Made by a program: the position numbers and the translations under genes. A stretch of DNA of 64,000 nucleotides from a bacterium Scap17 (lineage in GTDB: Bacteria > Pseudomonadota > Gammaproteobacteria > Pseudomonadales > Halomonadaceae), in assembly GCA_013376735.1 (NCBI GenBank), contig VINJ01000001.1, forward strand, positions 3,100,001 to 3,164,000. The letters are read 5' to 3'. Below the pieces are notes generated by a model. That model had not been told where the DNA came from. It ran no database searches and saw only the letters and a program-made list of their open reading frames with translations. This document shows, piece after piece, positions 1 through 9,999 of the stretch. Numbering within the stretch: the stretch's first letter is position 1; each line of letters begins with the position of its first letter.

Positions 1-48
1 TCGTTTGATCGTTGATGGATCAAGGGCCGCGCGGGGCTCATCAAGCGG

Positions 49-1053
49 TTACTTGGCGGCTTGCATCGCCAGCGCAGTGTCGAGCATACGGTTGGAGAAG
101 CCCCACTCGTTGTCGTACCACGCCATGACCTTGACCAGGCGATCTTCGCTGACGCGGGTGTGGTTGCTGTCGAAGGTGGAAGAGTGTGCATCGTGGTTGA
201 AGTCGATGGACACCAGCGGCAGCTCGTTGACGGCCAGCACGCTGGAACCTTCGGCGGCCTTGGCCACGATGGCGTTGATCTCTTCGATGGAGGTATCACG
301 CGACGCGGTGAAGGTCAGATCGACCAGCGACACGTTGATTACCGGCACGCGGATCGCCAGACCATCCAGCTTGCCGTTCAGTTCCGGCAGCACCAGACCC
401 ACTGCCGCAGCGGCACCGGTCTTGGTCGGAATCATGGAATGGGTCGCGCTGCGGGCACGGTACGGGTCGGAGTGGTAGACATCCGACAGGTTCTGATCGT
501 TGGTGTAGGCGTGAATGGTGGTCATCAGGCCATTCTCGATGCCGACTTCATCATTCAGCGCCTTGGCGACCGGCGCCAGGCAGTTGGTGGTGCAGGACGC
601 GTTGGAGACGACCTGATGCTCGGCCTTCAGCACATCTTCGTTGACACCGAACACGACGGTCGCATCGGCATCGCCGCTTGGCGCGGAAATCAACACACGC
701 TTGGCGCCGGCTTCGATGTGCTTGGCAGCGGCAGCACGCTTGGTGAACAGACCGGTGCATTCCATCACCAGGTCGATGTCCAAGCTGGACCACGGCAGCT
801 GGGCCGGGTCACGCTCGGCCAGGATGCGGATCTTGTCGTCACCGACGAACAGATTCTCCTCGTCGTGCGAGACGGTTTCGGCGAAACGGCCGTGGACGGT
901 ATCGCGGCTCAGCAGGTGAGCGTTGAGCTTCGGATCACCCAGATCGTTGATGGCGACGACCTGGATACGATCGTTGTACTGACCTTCATACAGCGCACGC
1001 AGCACGTTGCGACCGATGCGACCAAAACCATTGATGGCGACGCGTAATGTCAT
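49..1053 (-). CDS. gap: Glyceraldehyde-3-phosphate dehydrogenase, type I
   Basis: Phosphorylating GAPDH of cytosolic glycolysis/gluconeogenesis, 334 residues, the usual length. The N-terminal Rossmann motif GFGRIGR is at residues 9-15, the catalytic cysteine is Cys154 in [12 protein letters not shown], and the catalytic-domain signatures [18 protein letters not shown] and WYDNEWGFS are intact. The TIHAYTNDQ and IPTKTG stretches fit GAPDH and not erythrose-4-phosphate dehydrogenase. The ATG start has a good AGGAG seven bases upstream. It is transcribed divergently from the edd operon, where it would take the glyceraldehyde 3-phosphate made by the Entner-Doudoroff aldolase (not in this window). 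Cofactor choice (NAD or NADP) cannot be settled by eye. Confidence 0.96.
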   Translation of the reverse strand: MTLRVAINGFGRIGRNVLRALYEGQYNDRIQVVAINDLGDPKLNAHLLSRDTVHGRFAETVSHDEENLFVGDDKIRILAERDPAQLPWSSLDIDLVMECTGLFTKRAAAAKHIEAGAKRVLISAPSGDADATVVFGVNEDVLKAEHQVVSNASCTTNCLAPVAKALNDEVGIENGLMTTIHAYTNDQNLSDVYHSDPYRARSATHSMIPTKTGAAAAVGLVLPELNGKLDGLAIRVPVINVSLVDLTFTASRDTSIEEINAIVAKAAEGSSVLAVNELPLVSIDFNHDAHSSTFDSNHTRVSEDRLVKVMAWYDNEWGFSNRMLDTALAMQAAK

Positions 1054-1418
1054 GACTCAACTCCTGTGGCGTATGGCGGGTGCAGGACCAGACCTGATCG
1101 AAGAACGCCAGCTTGCAATACGTTCCATGAAATTATCCTACACGCTTTTCCCATAATTTGGCCGAAAGTCGTCCAGTCTTCAAGCAGTTTTTTTGTTAAA
1201 TTTACCGAATATTCCGAACAAAACCGTTTCTCGAGCGCCATGACGCGCTACTGTAGGCTACCCCGGCAACCAAACGACGCGACACGGGTGATGCGAGAGG
1301 CTTTACACCGCCATCACCACTAGCTAGCGTCGCCGGGCAGCAGCACGCCCACACAGCGGGAAACGCTTTCTTTCGCCAGCCTCGGCGCCCTGCGCCGCCT
1401 GATACATGAGGTAAGAGC
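1054..1418. promoter_or_regulatory. Divergent gap/edd promoter region
   Basis: A 365-base intergenic stretch between divergent gap and edd. It contains an AT-rich core (about 1185-1225) inside an otherwise GC-rich region, which is where promoters and a sugar-responsive repressor would be expected to act. I looked for a HexR-type TTGT-N7-ACAA operator and did not find a convincing one. No coding sequence is supported here. Confidence 0.5.
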
Positions 1419-3269
1419 ATGTCAGTCAACCAGACCGTAGAGCACGTGACCCAGCGCATCATCGACCGCTCCCGCGAACGCCGCGCCGCCTATGAGCAGT
1501 TGATGGAAAGCCAGCAGCGCCGCGGCGTGCACCGCTCCGAGCTCTCCTGTGGCAACCTGGCGCACGGCTTTGCCGCCTGTGGCGAGACCGACAAGAATCG
1601 TCTCAAGCTGATGAACTCGGCCAACCTGGGCATTATTTCGTCATATAACGACATGTTGTCCGCCCACCAGCCCTTCGAGGACTATCCGCGCATCATCAAG
1701 GAAGCCGTCCAGGCGATGGGCTCCACCGCCCAGTTCGCCGGCGGCGTGCCCGCGATGTGCGATGGCGTGACCCAGGGCCAGCCGGGCATGGAGCTGTCGC
1801 TGTTCTCGCGTGACCTGATCGCCATGGCCGCTGCTGTCGGCCTGTCGCACAACATGTTCGATGGCGCCCTGTTCCTCGGTGTGTGCGACAAGATCGTCCC
1901 GGGCCTGTTCATCGCCGCCGCACGCTTCGGCCACCTGCCGACGCTGTTCGTGCCGGCCGGCCCGATGCCCTCCGGCCTGCCCAACAACGAGAAGGCGCGT
2001 GTCCGCCAGCTGTTCGCCGAAGGCAAGGTCGGTCGCGATGCACTGCTGGAAGCCGAGTCCGCGTCCTACCACAGCCCGGGCACCTGCACCTTCTATGGCA
2101 CCGCCAACTCCAACCAGCTGATGGTCGAGCTGATGGGCCTGCACCTGCCGGGCGCGTCCTTCGTCAATCCGGGCACGCCGCTGCGCGAAGCCCTGACGCG
2201 TCACGCCGCCGAGCAGACCATCCGCAACAGCGAAGTCGGCGGCGACTACCGTCCCTTCTATCGCCAGATCGATGCCCGCGCCATCGTCAATGCCATGGTC
2301 GGCCTGCTGGCCTCCGGCGGCTCCACCAACCACACCCTGCACCTGGTCGCGATGGCCGGCGCAGCGGGCGTGACCATCACCTGGGATGACTTCACCGAGC
2401 TTTCCGCGGTGGTGCCGAGCCTGACGCGCATCTACCCCAACGGCCAGGCCGACATCAATCACTTCCAGGCGGCCGGCGGCATGAGCTTCCTGATCCGTGA
2501 ATTGCTCAAGGCGGGTCTACTCCACGACATCCCCACCCAGGACGGCGGCACCCTGGCCGGCTATGTCCGCGAGCCCTTCCTCGAGAACGGCAAGCTGGTC
2601 TGGAAGGACGGCCCCACCGACAGCCTCGACGAAGATGTGCTGCGTCCGGTGGCCAACCCCTTCGCCCCGACAGGCGGCCTGACCGTGCTGGACGGCAACC
2701 TTGGCCGCGGCGTGATCAAGGTCTCTGCCGTCAAGGAAGCGCATCGTCTCGTCGAGGCACCGGTGAAGCTGTTCAGCGATCAGGATGAGCTCAAGGCCGC
2801 CTTCGAAGCCGGCGAGCTGGAGCAGGACATGGTCGCCGTGGTGCGCTACCAGGGCCCGCGCGCCAACGGCATGCCGGAACTGCACAAGCTGACGCCCTAC
2901 CTCGGCATCCTGCAGGACCGCGGTTTCAAGGTCGCGCTGGTGACGGATGGCCGCATGTCTGGCGCCTCGGGCAAGGTCCCGGCCGCCATTCACATGACGC
3001 CAGAAGCGCTCGATGGCGGCCCGCTGGCACGCCTGCGCGAAGGCGACGTGGTCCGTCTGGACGCCAATGCCGGCACCCTCACGGCGCTGGTCGATGAAGC
3101 CGAATGGGCCGAGCGCGAGGCCGCGACCATCACTCGCGACAGCTACCATCACGGCCTGGGCCGCGAGCTGTTCTCCGGCATGCGTTCACTGGTCGGCGGT
3201 GCCGAGGAAGGCGCTTCCAGCTTTGCAGGCTACGGCGACCTGCCGGGCAGCGGCCACGACCTGGTGTGA
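1419..3269 (+). CDS. edd: 6-phosphogluconate dehydratase
   Basis: First committed enzyme of the Entner-Doudoroff pathway, converting 6-phosphogluconate to 2-keto-3-deoxy-6-phosphogluconate with an iron-sulfur cluster. At 616 residues it matches the IlvD/Edd family. Recognisable family blocks include [19 protein letters not shown] and GVCDKIVPG, which carry cluster-ligand cysteines, [15 protein letters not shown], and the C-terminal [17 protein letters not shown]. The ATG is preceded by AGGTAAGAG. It is the first gene of a run edd-glk-mutarotase-pgi-fructokinase on the plus strand. No zwf, pgl or eda is present in the run, so these must lie elsewhere. Confidence 0.97.
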   Translation: MSVNQTVEHVTQRIIDRSRERRAAYEQLMESQQRRGVHRSELSCGNLAHGFAACGETDKNRLKLMNSANLGIISSYNDMLSAHQPFEDYPRIIKEAVQAMGSTAQFAGGVPAMCDGVTQGQPGMELSLFSRDLIAMAAAVGLSHNMFDGALFLGVCDKIVPGLFIAAARFGHLPTLFVPAGPMPSGLPNNEKARVRQLFAEGKVGRDALLEAESASYHSPGTCTFYGTANSNQLMVELMGLHLPGASFVNPGTPLREALTRHAAEQTIRNSEVGGDYRPFYRQIDARAIVNAMVGLLASGGSTNHTLHLVAMAGAAGVTITWDDFTELSAVVPSLTRIYPNGQADINHFQAAGGMSFLIRELLKAGLLHDIPTQDGGTLAGYVREPFLENGKLVWKDGPTDSLDEDVLRPVANPFAPTGGLTVLDGNLGRGVIKVSAVKEAHRLVEAPVKLFSDQDELKAAFEAGELEQDMVAVVRYQGPRANGMPELHKLTPYLGILQDRGFKVALVTDGRMSGASGKVPAAIHMTPEALDGGPLARLREGDVVRLDANAGTLTALVDEAEWAEREAATITRDSYHHGLGRELFSGMRSLVGGAEEGASSFAGYGDLPGSGHDLV

Positions 3270-3324
3270 TGGGCACACCCTGTCACTCTCCTGAGGCACT
3301 GACGCAAAGGAAGGATGCCGGACG

Positions 3325-4350
3325 ATGACCCGCGACACCTCCCATCGCCTTGCTCTGGTAGGCGATATCGGTGGCACCAATGCCCGGCTGGCACTTGTCC
3401 AGCCGGGCAGCCACACCCTGCAGCACATCCAGACGCTCGCCTGCGCCGAGCATGCCGGACTCGAGGAGGCCATCCAGGCCTACTATCGGATGCTGGGCCT
3501 GTCAGAGGCCGAGCAACCCGTCGAGGCCTGTCTGGCCTTCGCCTGCCCCGTGCATGATGAACGCGTCAGCATGACCAACAATCACTGGACGTTTCTCAAG
3601 CGCGAGGTGCGCGACTCACTGGGGCTCGAGCGCTTCAAGTGCCTCAATGACTTCACCGCCATGGCGCTGGGCGTGCCCCATATCGAGGCCAGCGAACGCC
3701 TGGCCATCGGTGAGGAGCTCACCGAAGGTAGTGGCGATGCGGCCTCGCCACGCCTGGTGATCGGCCCCGGCACCGGGCTGGGTGTCGCGGGGCTGGTACG
3801 CGGCACGCACAACTGGATTCCGCTCGCGACCGAAGGGGGACATGCAAGCTTCGCCCCCACCGACGAGATCGAGGATGGCCTGCTCGGCATCTTCCGCCGT
3901 CGCCATGGTCGCGTCTCGGTGGAGCGCCTGTTGTGTGGCCAGGGCATGCTCGAGATCTATCAGGCCCTGGGCGAGCTTCGCGGCATGGCGACGCCTCTCG
4001 ACAGTGCCGCCAGCGTCAGCCAGGCCGCCCATGCGGCGGCAGTGCAAGATGAAGCCTCCATCAGGAGCGAGGCACTGGCACTCGAGGCGGTGATGCGCTT
4101 CATGAAGATTCTTGGTGCGGTGGCCGGCGATGCAGCCCTGACACTGGGGGCACGCGGCGGTGTCTATCTGTGCGGTGGCGTGCTGCCGCGCAATTTGGAT
4201 CTGCTGATGCGCAGCGATTTCCGCCACGCCTTCACCGACAAGAATCGTCTGAGCCGTTACAATGCCGCGATACCCACCTGGGTGGTGACCGCGCCGTGGA
4301 CCGGCCTGCTGGGCGCCGCCGAGGCTCTGCACAATGAAGAGGTGACATGA
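3325..4350 (+). CDS. glk: Glucokinase
   Basis: ATP-dependent glucose phosphorylation to glucose 6-phosphate in the cytosol. The 341-residue protein has the proteobacterial glucokinase landmarks: the phosphate-binding GDIGGTNARLAL near the N-terminus, LNDFTAMALGVP with the catalytic aspartate, and GPGTGLGVAGL. The C-terminus has the YLCGGV(L)PR motif. It is about 20 residues longer than the Escherichia coli protein. It lies 55 bases after edd with a GGAAGGA-type ribosome site, so co-transcription is likely. Its job beside edd is to feed external or internally released glucose into the Entner-Doudoroff route. Confidence 0.95.
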   Translation: MTRDTSHRLALVGDIGGTNARLALVQPGSHTLQHIQTLACAEHAGLEEAIQAYYRMLGLSEAEQPVEACLAFACPVHDERVSMTNNHWTFLKREVRDSLGLERFKCLNDFTAMALGVPHIEASERLAIGEELTEGSGDAASPRLVIGPGTGLGVAGLVRGTHNWIPLATEGGHASFAPTDEIEDGLLGIFRRRHGRVSVERLLCGQGMLEIYQALGELRGMATPLDSAASVSQAAHAAAVQDEASIRSEALALEAVMRFMKILGAVAGDAALTLGARGGVYLCGGVLPRNLDLLMRSDFRHAFTDKNRLSRYNAAIPTWVVTAPWTGLLGAAEALHNEEVT

Positions 4351-4387
4351 TGCATTGTCACCTCCTGAACCATCGAGGTAGCTCGAG

Positions 4388-5266
4388 ATGATCCCCGAAA
4401 GTCTGCGCGAACTGATCGCCGACACCGCTGGCCAACGCACTGTCGAATGGCAGGGCCGCTCGCTGTTGATCCTCAACCAGGCGTGGGGCGAGCTGGTGGT
4501 CTGCCACCAGGGGGCTCAGGTGCTGCACTATCAGCCGACGGGCGATTCTCCCTGGCTGTGGGTGACGGAAACGCCCGCCTCCCTGCCGGGCAGCATTCGC
4601 GGCGGCATTCCGCTGTGCTGGCCCTGGTTCGCGGATGAGTTCCCCGAGGGCGAAAGCGAACTGCACGGCCCCGCTCGCAAGGCCGACTGGCGCATCGATG
4701 CGGTGGACGAGGAAGAGGAAGGCGTCGAGATCCATGCCTCACCGGTCTCAGCGCTGCATGCCGCCCTCTCTCCGCGTGTGGTGATCTTTGCCAGCCGTCG
4801 CTTCCTCAAGGTCGAGCTGATCACGGAAAACCGTGGCGACGCCCCCGTCAAGATGACCGGCGCGCTGCATACCTACTTCGCAGTGCCAAATGCCTTCGCG
4901 TGTCGTGTCACCGGTCTGGCCGGCGCCAGCTACCTGGACAAGCGCCAGGACTTCTCGCGCTTCGACCAGCAAGGTGAACTGGGCGTGCGCGGCCCGCTGG
5001 ACCGCATCTACCAGACCAGCCGTGTCCAGGTGCTCGAGGACGGCAAGCGTCAGCTGCGCATCGCCAAGCAGGGCTCTGACTCCACGGTGGTCTGGCATCC
5101 CGGTGACGCGCCGCCGGCCGACACCAGCGTCGAGAATGCGCGCAGCTTCCTGTGTGTCGAGACCGCCTGCACGCGCCTCGATCCGGTCTGGCTGCCACCG
5201 GGCGCTCAGCATCTGCTGGCCCAGCACATTTCACCGCTGAGTGTTGATGAGGCAAGCGGCGAGTGA
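4388..5266 (+). CDS. D-hexose-6-phosphate mutarotase (YeaD-like)
   Basis: Aldose-epimerase superfamily protein of 292 residues, most like the YeaD family that interconverts the alpha and beta anomers of glucose 6-phosphate. Visible family features are SIRGGIPLCWPWF, HGPARKADW with the substrate-binding histidine, GALHTYFAV with the second histidine, and FLCVETAC near the C-terminus with the catalytic glutamate. It starts 37 bases after glk with GAGG nine bases upstream of the ATG. Sitting between glucokinase and glucose-6-phosphate isomerase supports the sugar-phosphate assignment; the exact substrate is inferred. Confidence 0.88.
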   Translation: MIPESLRELIADTAGQRTVEWQGRSLLILNQAWGELVVCHQGAQVLHYQPTGDSPWLWVTETPASLPGSIRGGIPLCWPWFADEFPEGESELHGPARKADWRIDAVDEEEEGVEIHASPVSALHAALSPRVVIFASRRFLKVELITENRGDAPVKMTGALHTYFAVPNAFACRVTGLAGASYLDKRQDFSRFDQQGELGVRGPLDRIYQTSRVQVLEDGKRQLRIAKQGSDSTVVWHPGDAPPADTSVENARSFLCVETACTRLDPVWLPPGAQHLLAQHISPLSVDEASGE

Positions 5267-5272
5267 ATGACA

Positions 5273-5302
5273 GCCGGCCACGCGGCTCACGGCGTGGCCG
5301 GC
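5273..5302 (+). terminator. U-less hairpin after the mutarotase gene
   Basis: A perfect 11-bp inverted repeat (GCCGGCCACGC and its complement) with an 8-base loop begins 7 bases after the mutarotase stop codon. It is not followed by a run of T. It could slow or end transcription, or protect an mRNA 3' end, before pgi. Confidence 0.45.
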
Positions 5303-5458
5303 ACCTTGCGCACCTTGTCGACCAACCGAGAGTGCTTTGCGCCTGAATCGTGTCATCGCCACGACTCCCGGCTGACAGCGACTTTCGCCTCGCCTGCAAG
5401 CGTGCGTCGGGCCGCCACAGAATGCGACCCGCCCCGATGAACTTCCACAACCCATACG

Positions 5459-7153
5459 ATGGACACTTCCATGCTGCAATTGACCCGTAGTGTTTCCTGG
5501 CAGGCGCTGACCCGGCTGGGCGAGGTGACCCGCAACGACCGCATCCGCGATTACTTCGTGGCGGATCCCAAGCGCTTCGAGAAGATGAGCCTGCGCGTGG
5601 GCGGCCTGTTTCTCGACTACTCCAAGCACCACATCTCCGATGAGGTAATGGAGGCGCTGGTCGAACTGGCTGAGCACTCTGCACTCGTTCAACGTCGCGC
5701 GCAGATGTTCTCCGGCGACATCATCAACGTCACCGAGAATCGCCCGGTGCTGCACACCGCACTGCGCAGCCAGACCAACACGCCGGTCATCGTCGATGGC
5801 AAGGACGTGATGCCGGAAATCCACAAGACGCGCGAGCAGATCCGCGCCTTCTCGGAAGCCGTGCGCAGCGGTGAGTGGAAAGGCTTCGACGGCCAGCGGA
5901 TTCACGACGTGGTCAACATCGGCATCGGCGGCTCTGATCTGGGCCCCAACATGGCCTGCCGTGCCCTGCTCAAGCATCGCCACCCGGAGCTGAACTTCCA
6001 CTTCGTCTCCAACGTGGATGGCAACCACATCCAGAAGGTGCTCAAGCGCCTGGATCCGGCCACCACGCTGTTCATCGTCTCCACCAAGACCTTCTCCACC
6101 CAGGAAACCCTGCTCAACGCCAAGACGGCGCGCCGCTGGTTCCTGGAGCACGCCGGCGAAGATGCCGATGTCGGTGCCCACTTCGTCGCGGCTTCCACCA
6201 ACCGCAAGGCGGCCAAGGAATTCGGCATTCGCGAAGAGAACGTCTTCGAATTCTGGGCCTGGGTTGGCGGTCGCTACTCCATGTGGTCTTCCATCGGCCT
6301 GCCCATCGCCCTGTCCATCGGCTACGAAGGCTTCATGGAGCTGCTGGAAGGCGCCCATGAGATGGACCAGCACTTCATCAATGCGCCGATGGCCGAGAAC
6401 ATGCCGGTCCTGATGGCGCTGATCGGCATCTGGTACATCAACTTCATGGGTGCCGAGACCCAGGCCATCGTGCCTTACGACCAGGCCCTGCATCAGCTGC
6501 CCGCCTTCCTGCAGCAGCTGGACATGGAATCCAACGGCAAGTCGGTCGACATCTTCGGCCGTCCGGTGGACTACAAGACCGGCCCGATCGTCTGGGGCGA
6601 GACCGGCTCCAACGGTCAGCATGCCTTCTTCCAGCTGCTGCACCAGGGCACCCGCTACGTGCCCATCGACTTCATCGCCTCGCTGAAGCCGGAACCGGGC
6701 ACCGAAGAGCACCACTTCGCGCTGATCACCAACATGCTGGCCCAGGCCAATGCCTTCATGGAAGGCAGCCAGGATGGCAGCAACCTCGATCCGCACTACA
6801 ATTGCCCGGGCAACCGCCCGTCGAGCACCCTGCTGCTGGATGAGATGACCCCGCGCAATCTCGGCGCACTGATCGCCCTCTACGAGCACAAGGTCTTCGT
6901 GCAGGGCGTGATCTGGAACATCAACTCCTTCGACCAGTGGGGCGTGCAGCTCGGCAAGCGCATCGCCGGGGAGATCAGCGCGCGCATCGATACCGACGTG
7001 AAGGCCTTCGATCCGTCCACCCAGGGCCTGCTGGCACTGGTCCGTGAGCACTTCCCTGCCGGTGGCGCCACCCAGGCAGATGACAGCAACGACAAGCCGG
7101 GCAAGCAAGCCAAAGGCTCCACGACGACCACTCGCAAGGAAACCTCCTCCTGA
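5459..7153 (+). CDS. pgi: Glucose-6-phosphate isomerase
   Basis: Interconverts glucose 6-phosphate and fructose 6-phosphate. The protein is 564 residues with the family motifs NIGIGGSDLGPNM, STKTFSTQET for the phosphate site, GRYSMWSSIGLP, and the C-terminal signature NSFDQWGVQLGKRIAGEI. It has a polar tail of about 35 residues rich in Thr, Ser and Lys that is not needed for the fold. The start is uncertain: the ATG at 5459 and a second at 5471 (MLQLTRSVSW) are both in frame and neither has a strong ribosome site. The stop overlaps the next gene's ATG (TGATG), indicating translational coupling with the fructokinase. Confidence 0.95.
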   Translation: MDTSMLQLTRSVSWQALTRLGEVTRNDRIRDYFVADPKRFEKMSLRVGGLFLDYSKHHISDEVMEALVELAEHSALVQRRAQMFSGDIINVTENRPVLHTALRSQTNTPVIVDGKDVMPEIHKTREQIRAFSEAVRSGEWKGFDGQRIHDVVNIGIGGSDLGPNMACRALLKHRHPELNFHFVSNVDGNHIQKVLKRLDPATTLFIVSTKTFSTQETLLNAKTARRWFLEHAGEDADVGAHFVAASTNRKAAKEFGIREENVFEFWAWVGGRYSMWSSIGLPIALSIGYEGFMELLEGAHEMDQHFINAPMAENMPVLMALIGIWYINFMGAETQAIVPYDQALHQLPAFLQQLDMESNGKSVDIFGRPVDYKTGPIVWGETGSNGQHAFFQLLHQGTRYVPIDFIASLKPEPGTEEHHFALITNMLAQANAFMEGSQDGSNLDPHYNCPGNRPSSTLLLDEMTPRNLGALIALYEHKVFVQGVIWNINSFDQWGVQLGKRIAGEISARIDTDVKAFDPSTQGLLALVREHFPAGGATQADDSNDKPGKQAKGSTTTTRKETSS

Positions 7154-8136
7154 TGACTCCGGTAATCGCGTTCGGCGAAGCGCTCGTCGACATGCTCTCC
7201 AACAAGCTCGGCGGCCAGGCCGTCGAACAGGAAACCTTCACGCCCTACGCGGGCGGCGCACCGGCCAACGTCGCGGTGGCCTGTGCCCGCCTCGGCCTGC
7301 CGAGCCACTTCGTCGGCATGCTGGGTCAGGACAGCTTCGGTGACTTCCTGCACGACGAACTGAGCGCTCATGGCGTGCAGATGGAACACGTCAAGCGCAC
7401 CAGCCATGCGCGCACCGCGCTCGCCTTCGTGTCTCGCGATGAAGAGGGTGAACGCCGCTTCGACTTCTATCGTCCGCCGGCCGCTGACCTGCTGTTCCGT
7501 CCGGAACACGCCGGGCCTGAGCTGTTCGCGACTCCCGCCATCTTCCACCTGTGCAGCAACAGCCTGACCGACGCCGGCATCGCGGACACCAGCTTCGTGC
7601 TGGCATCACGCGCACGTGCGGCAGGCTCTCTGGTCAGCGTGGATGCCAATCTGCGTCACAACCTGTGGCCGAACCAGCAGGTCGATGTGACCCTGGTCAC
7701 GCGCCTGCTGGACAACGCCGACATCCTCAAGCTGTCCCAGGAAGAGGTCGAGGCACTGACCGGTAGTCAGCCACAGACCGACTGGCTCGAAGCGCGCCTG
7801 AAGGCCGGTGTGCGCCTGATCGTGCTCACCGATGGCCCGGGCGTGATTCGCGCCCTGGTGCGCAAGCAGAGCGGCGACACCGAGACCGTCAGCATCACGC
7901 CGCCCACCGTCAAGGCGGTCGACACCACCGCCGGTGGCGATGCCTTCATCGGGGGCTTCCTGTCAGCGCTCAGTGAAGCCGGCATCCATGCCGACAACCT
8001 GAGCGACTGGTGCGAAGACGAGAGTCATCTCAACGCCGCACTGGAGCGTGCTGCAGCCTGCGGCGCCTTCGCCGTGACTCGTCCGGGTGCCTATGCTGCA
8101 TTGCCCAAGCGTGAAGACCTCGACGCCATGCAGTAA
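7153..8136 (+). CDS. Fructokinase, PfkB family
   Basis: Ribokinase/PfkB-family sugar kinase, 327 residues, most like bacterial fructokinases that make fructose 6-phosphate. The N-terminal YAGGAPANVAVACARLG glycine-rich motif and the C-terminal DTTAGGDAFIGGF, with the catalytic aspartate and anion hole, are both intact. It overlaps the pgi stop by one base, so fructose 6-phosphate made here can be isomerised at once to glucose 6-phosphate and enter the edd route. A related substrate such as 2-keto-3-deoxygluconate cannot be excluded by sequence alone, but the coupling to pgi favours fructose. It ends the operon, followed by a clear terminator. Confidence 0.88.
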   Translation: MTPVIAFGEALVDMLSNKLGGQAVEQETFTPYAGGAPANVAVACARLGLPSHFVGMLGQDSFGDFLHDELSAHGVQMEHVKRTSHARTALAFVSRDEEGERRFDFYRPPAADLLFRPEHAGPELFATPAIFHLCSNSLTDAGIADTSFVLASRARAAGSLVSVDANLRHNLWPNQQVDVTLVTRLLDNADILKLSQEEVEALTGSQPQTDWLEARLKAGVRLIVLTDGPGVIRALVRKQSGDTETVSITPPTVKAVDTTAGGDAFIGGFLSALSEAGIHADNLSDWCEDESHLNAALERAAACGAFAVTRPGAYAALPKREDLDAMQ

Positions 8137-8201
8137 ATGGTGACGCGCCACCGCTGATCTACCAGCAGCCGGCGCCAGTTTTGCCATGAAAAGCGCATGA
8201 C

Positions 8202-8238
8202 AAAAGCCCCCTTGATCATCAGATCAAAGGGGCTTTTT
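8202..8238 (+). terminator. Intrinsic terminator of the sugar operon
   Basis: A 16-bp stem with a single mismatch, flanked by AAAA on the left and TTTTT on the right. It lies 65 bases after the fructokinase stop. The A-run makes it potentially active on both strands. Confidence 0.9.
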
Positions 8239-8321
8239 GGTGGTCATGACGCTCGTGCTTGCGTAGTGACCACCCTCCCTTCATCGCACAGGGAGTCAGT
8301 CATCACGGAAGTGACAGACGT

Positions 8322-8350
8322 AAAAAAGCCGGCCCCGAAGGACCGGCTTT
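8322..8350 (-). terminator. Intrinsic terminator of the porin gene
   Basis: Read on the minus strand, an 8-bp GC-rich stem (GCCGGTCC, loop TTCG) is followed by TTTTTT. It lies 30 bases past the porin stop codon. Confidence 0.9.
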
Positions 8351-8379
8351 CGTTAGCTTGCTAGACGATTGAAGACGTC

Positions 8380-9504
8380 TTAGAAGCCGTAGTAAATGCC
8401 GACTGCAGCACCGTCACCAGCGTCACCGGAACGATCGTATTGGGCGTACTCGATGAAGGTGTACATCGCGGAAGAGATGTTGTAAGTGGCACCGACAGTG
8501 AATTCGTTGAAGCTGTCATCACCACCATTACGAATAGCGATCAATGAGTCTTCATCAGCGTCGACATACTGATAGGCACCATAGACATCGCCCATGCCAT
8601 AGCCGTAGCGCGCACCGATACCATAGAAGTCAACATCTGCATTATCTGCATCAGCTGCATATCGCTCGGCTTTTACAGCAACGCGCAGCGCATCGACGGT
8701 ATACTGAGCGGTCAGGCCGTACTGCTCACCGATATCGCCCTGAGCTTGACCTGAGTCCACAGCAGAGACATCACCAGTGGCAGGATCAACGGATACATTT
8801 TGAGTCTCTGCACCATCGAACTGACCTAAGTCGTCATATACTGCAGCAACGGAGAATCCACCAACGGTGTACTTGGCGCCAGCATAGAAGGATGCTTCAT
8901 TCGAGTCACGAATATTTTCATCTTCACCGTCGCCTTTGAAAACTGAGCCGACTGCAAACTGCAATCCACCCATGACCGGTGACATGTACTGCAGCTTATC
9001 GCCTTCACGAAGGTTGCCACTGTTTACATTAGTGTCAACGCGACTATCTGGGTTAGTTGAAAAAGCGACACTGGAATCACTCACATCGAAGTATTCGTTG
9101 TTGGTGATCGGATCCTGGATCCAGTCATCCATCAGCTGATCCCAGGAACCGATACGCGCATCACCGAAGGAGCCCTTGGCGCCGACGTAGGACTGATCGC
9201 CATCGTTCAGACCGTTACCACTGCCCTTGGATTCGTCAGCGTCGTATTCCCACTCGGCCTTGAAGTAACCGACGATGTCGTCGTTGATCTTGTGCTCGCC
9301 CTTGGCACCGAAGGTGGAGCCGTTGTCACCCAGTTCGCTTTCCTCGTCACCGTTGAGCTGGTCAATATAGGTGTATGCCAGCTGAACGTTACCGTAGATG
9401 TCCAGCTTGGTGCCGTCCTGGTTGTAGACGGTTGCAGCGGAAGCGGAAGTAGCAGCCAGGGCAGCAGCGCCGGCGATGGCAGTAGCCAGAAGTGTCTTTT
9501 TCAT
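8380..9504 (-). CDS. General outer-membrane porin
   Basis: Trimeric beta-barrel porin of the gram-negative OmpC/PhoE-like (Porin_4) type, 374 residues. The start MKKTLLATAIAGAAAL...ASA is a classic Sec signal peptide of about 23 residues; the mature protein begins ATVYNQDGTKLDIYGNVQ and ends in the aromatic GIYYGF, the usual last strand recognised by the BAM machinery. The protein is rich in Asp, Gly and Tyr, has few cysteines, and alternates polar and apolar residues as barrel strands do. It stands alone with its own terminator. Pore selectivity is not predictable; the strongly acidic composition is typical of halophile surface proteins. Confidence 0.93.
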   Translation of the reverse strand: MKKTLLATAIAGAAALAATSASAATVYNQDGTKLDIYGNVQLAYTYIDQLNGDEESELGDNGSTFGAKGEHKINDDIVGYFKAEWEYDADESKGSGNGLNDGDQSYVGAKGSFGDARIGSWDQLMDDWIQDPITNNEYFDVSDSSVAFSTNPDSRVDTNVNSGNLREGDKLQYMSPVMGGLQFAVGSVFKGDGEDENIRDSNEASFYAGAKYTVGGFSVAAVYDDLGQFDGAETQNVSVDPATGDVSAVDSGQAQGDIGEQYGLTAQYTVDALRVAVKAERYAADADNADVDFYGIGARYGYGMGDVYGAYQYVDADEDSLIAIRNGGDDSFNEFTVGATYNISSAMYTFIEYAQYDRSGDAGDGAAVGIYYGF

Positions 9505-9999
9505 CGCGATAGTTCCTTAACTAGCGTTAACTGTTCGATCGTGTCTGCCGGTGGCAGTGGCCGAGGTTCCGGGCGCTTGATGACGCCTCTAAAACTCTGT
9601 GGCCTAGTTATTATCCAATGCTCGCAGGGAAACCATATACCGGGCTTTCAGGATGTGCAACAGAAAAAAACACTGTTTTCGATCACCACTCCTGAACCTA
9701 TCCATCGGTCGGTTGTCTGGCGTGAGCATACTCTAGGGCCCACGAATGAAGGATTCATGACAACCATGCGTCTTGACGCCGATTTCTGCAGCATCGAGCG
9801 CATCGCTGAGCGTTAATCCCGGATTCATTGTGGAAAAACCTCGTTTGCGACAAAAGTCGCAGATCAAATACCCGCCAACTGCTGTGCTTGTCTGATGCCA
9901 AGCTGTGGTTTCCTCTCAGCTTTATCTTCATCAAAGGCACCGTCCCTGTGCCAATGATTCATTGATGAGTCTGCTATCAAGATCTGCAGATAGTTATCG
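9505..9999. other. Intergenic region upstream of the porin
   Basis: A 495-base gap, more AT-rich than its surroundings, holding the porin promoter. On the minus strand a GATAAT hexamer near 9607-9612 could be a -10 element, without a clear -35 partner. No open reading frame here has coding character, and no structural RNA was recognised. Confidence 0.4.

Noticed and set aside
49..1053. Erythrose-4-phosphate dehydrogenase (epd)
   Set aside because: The residues following the catalytic cysteine and the [10 protein letters not shown] block are those of GAPDH.
1054..1418. HexR operator in the gap/edd region
   Set aside because: I searched for TTGT-N7-ACAA and related forms and found only half sites at wrong spacing.
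5231..7108. A 625-residue open frame on the minus strand opposite pgi
   Set aside because: It is the complement of a strongly coding, GC-rich gene; the product has no recognisable family and pgi is unmistakable.
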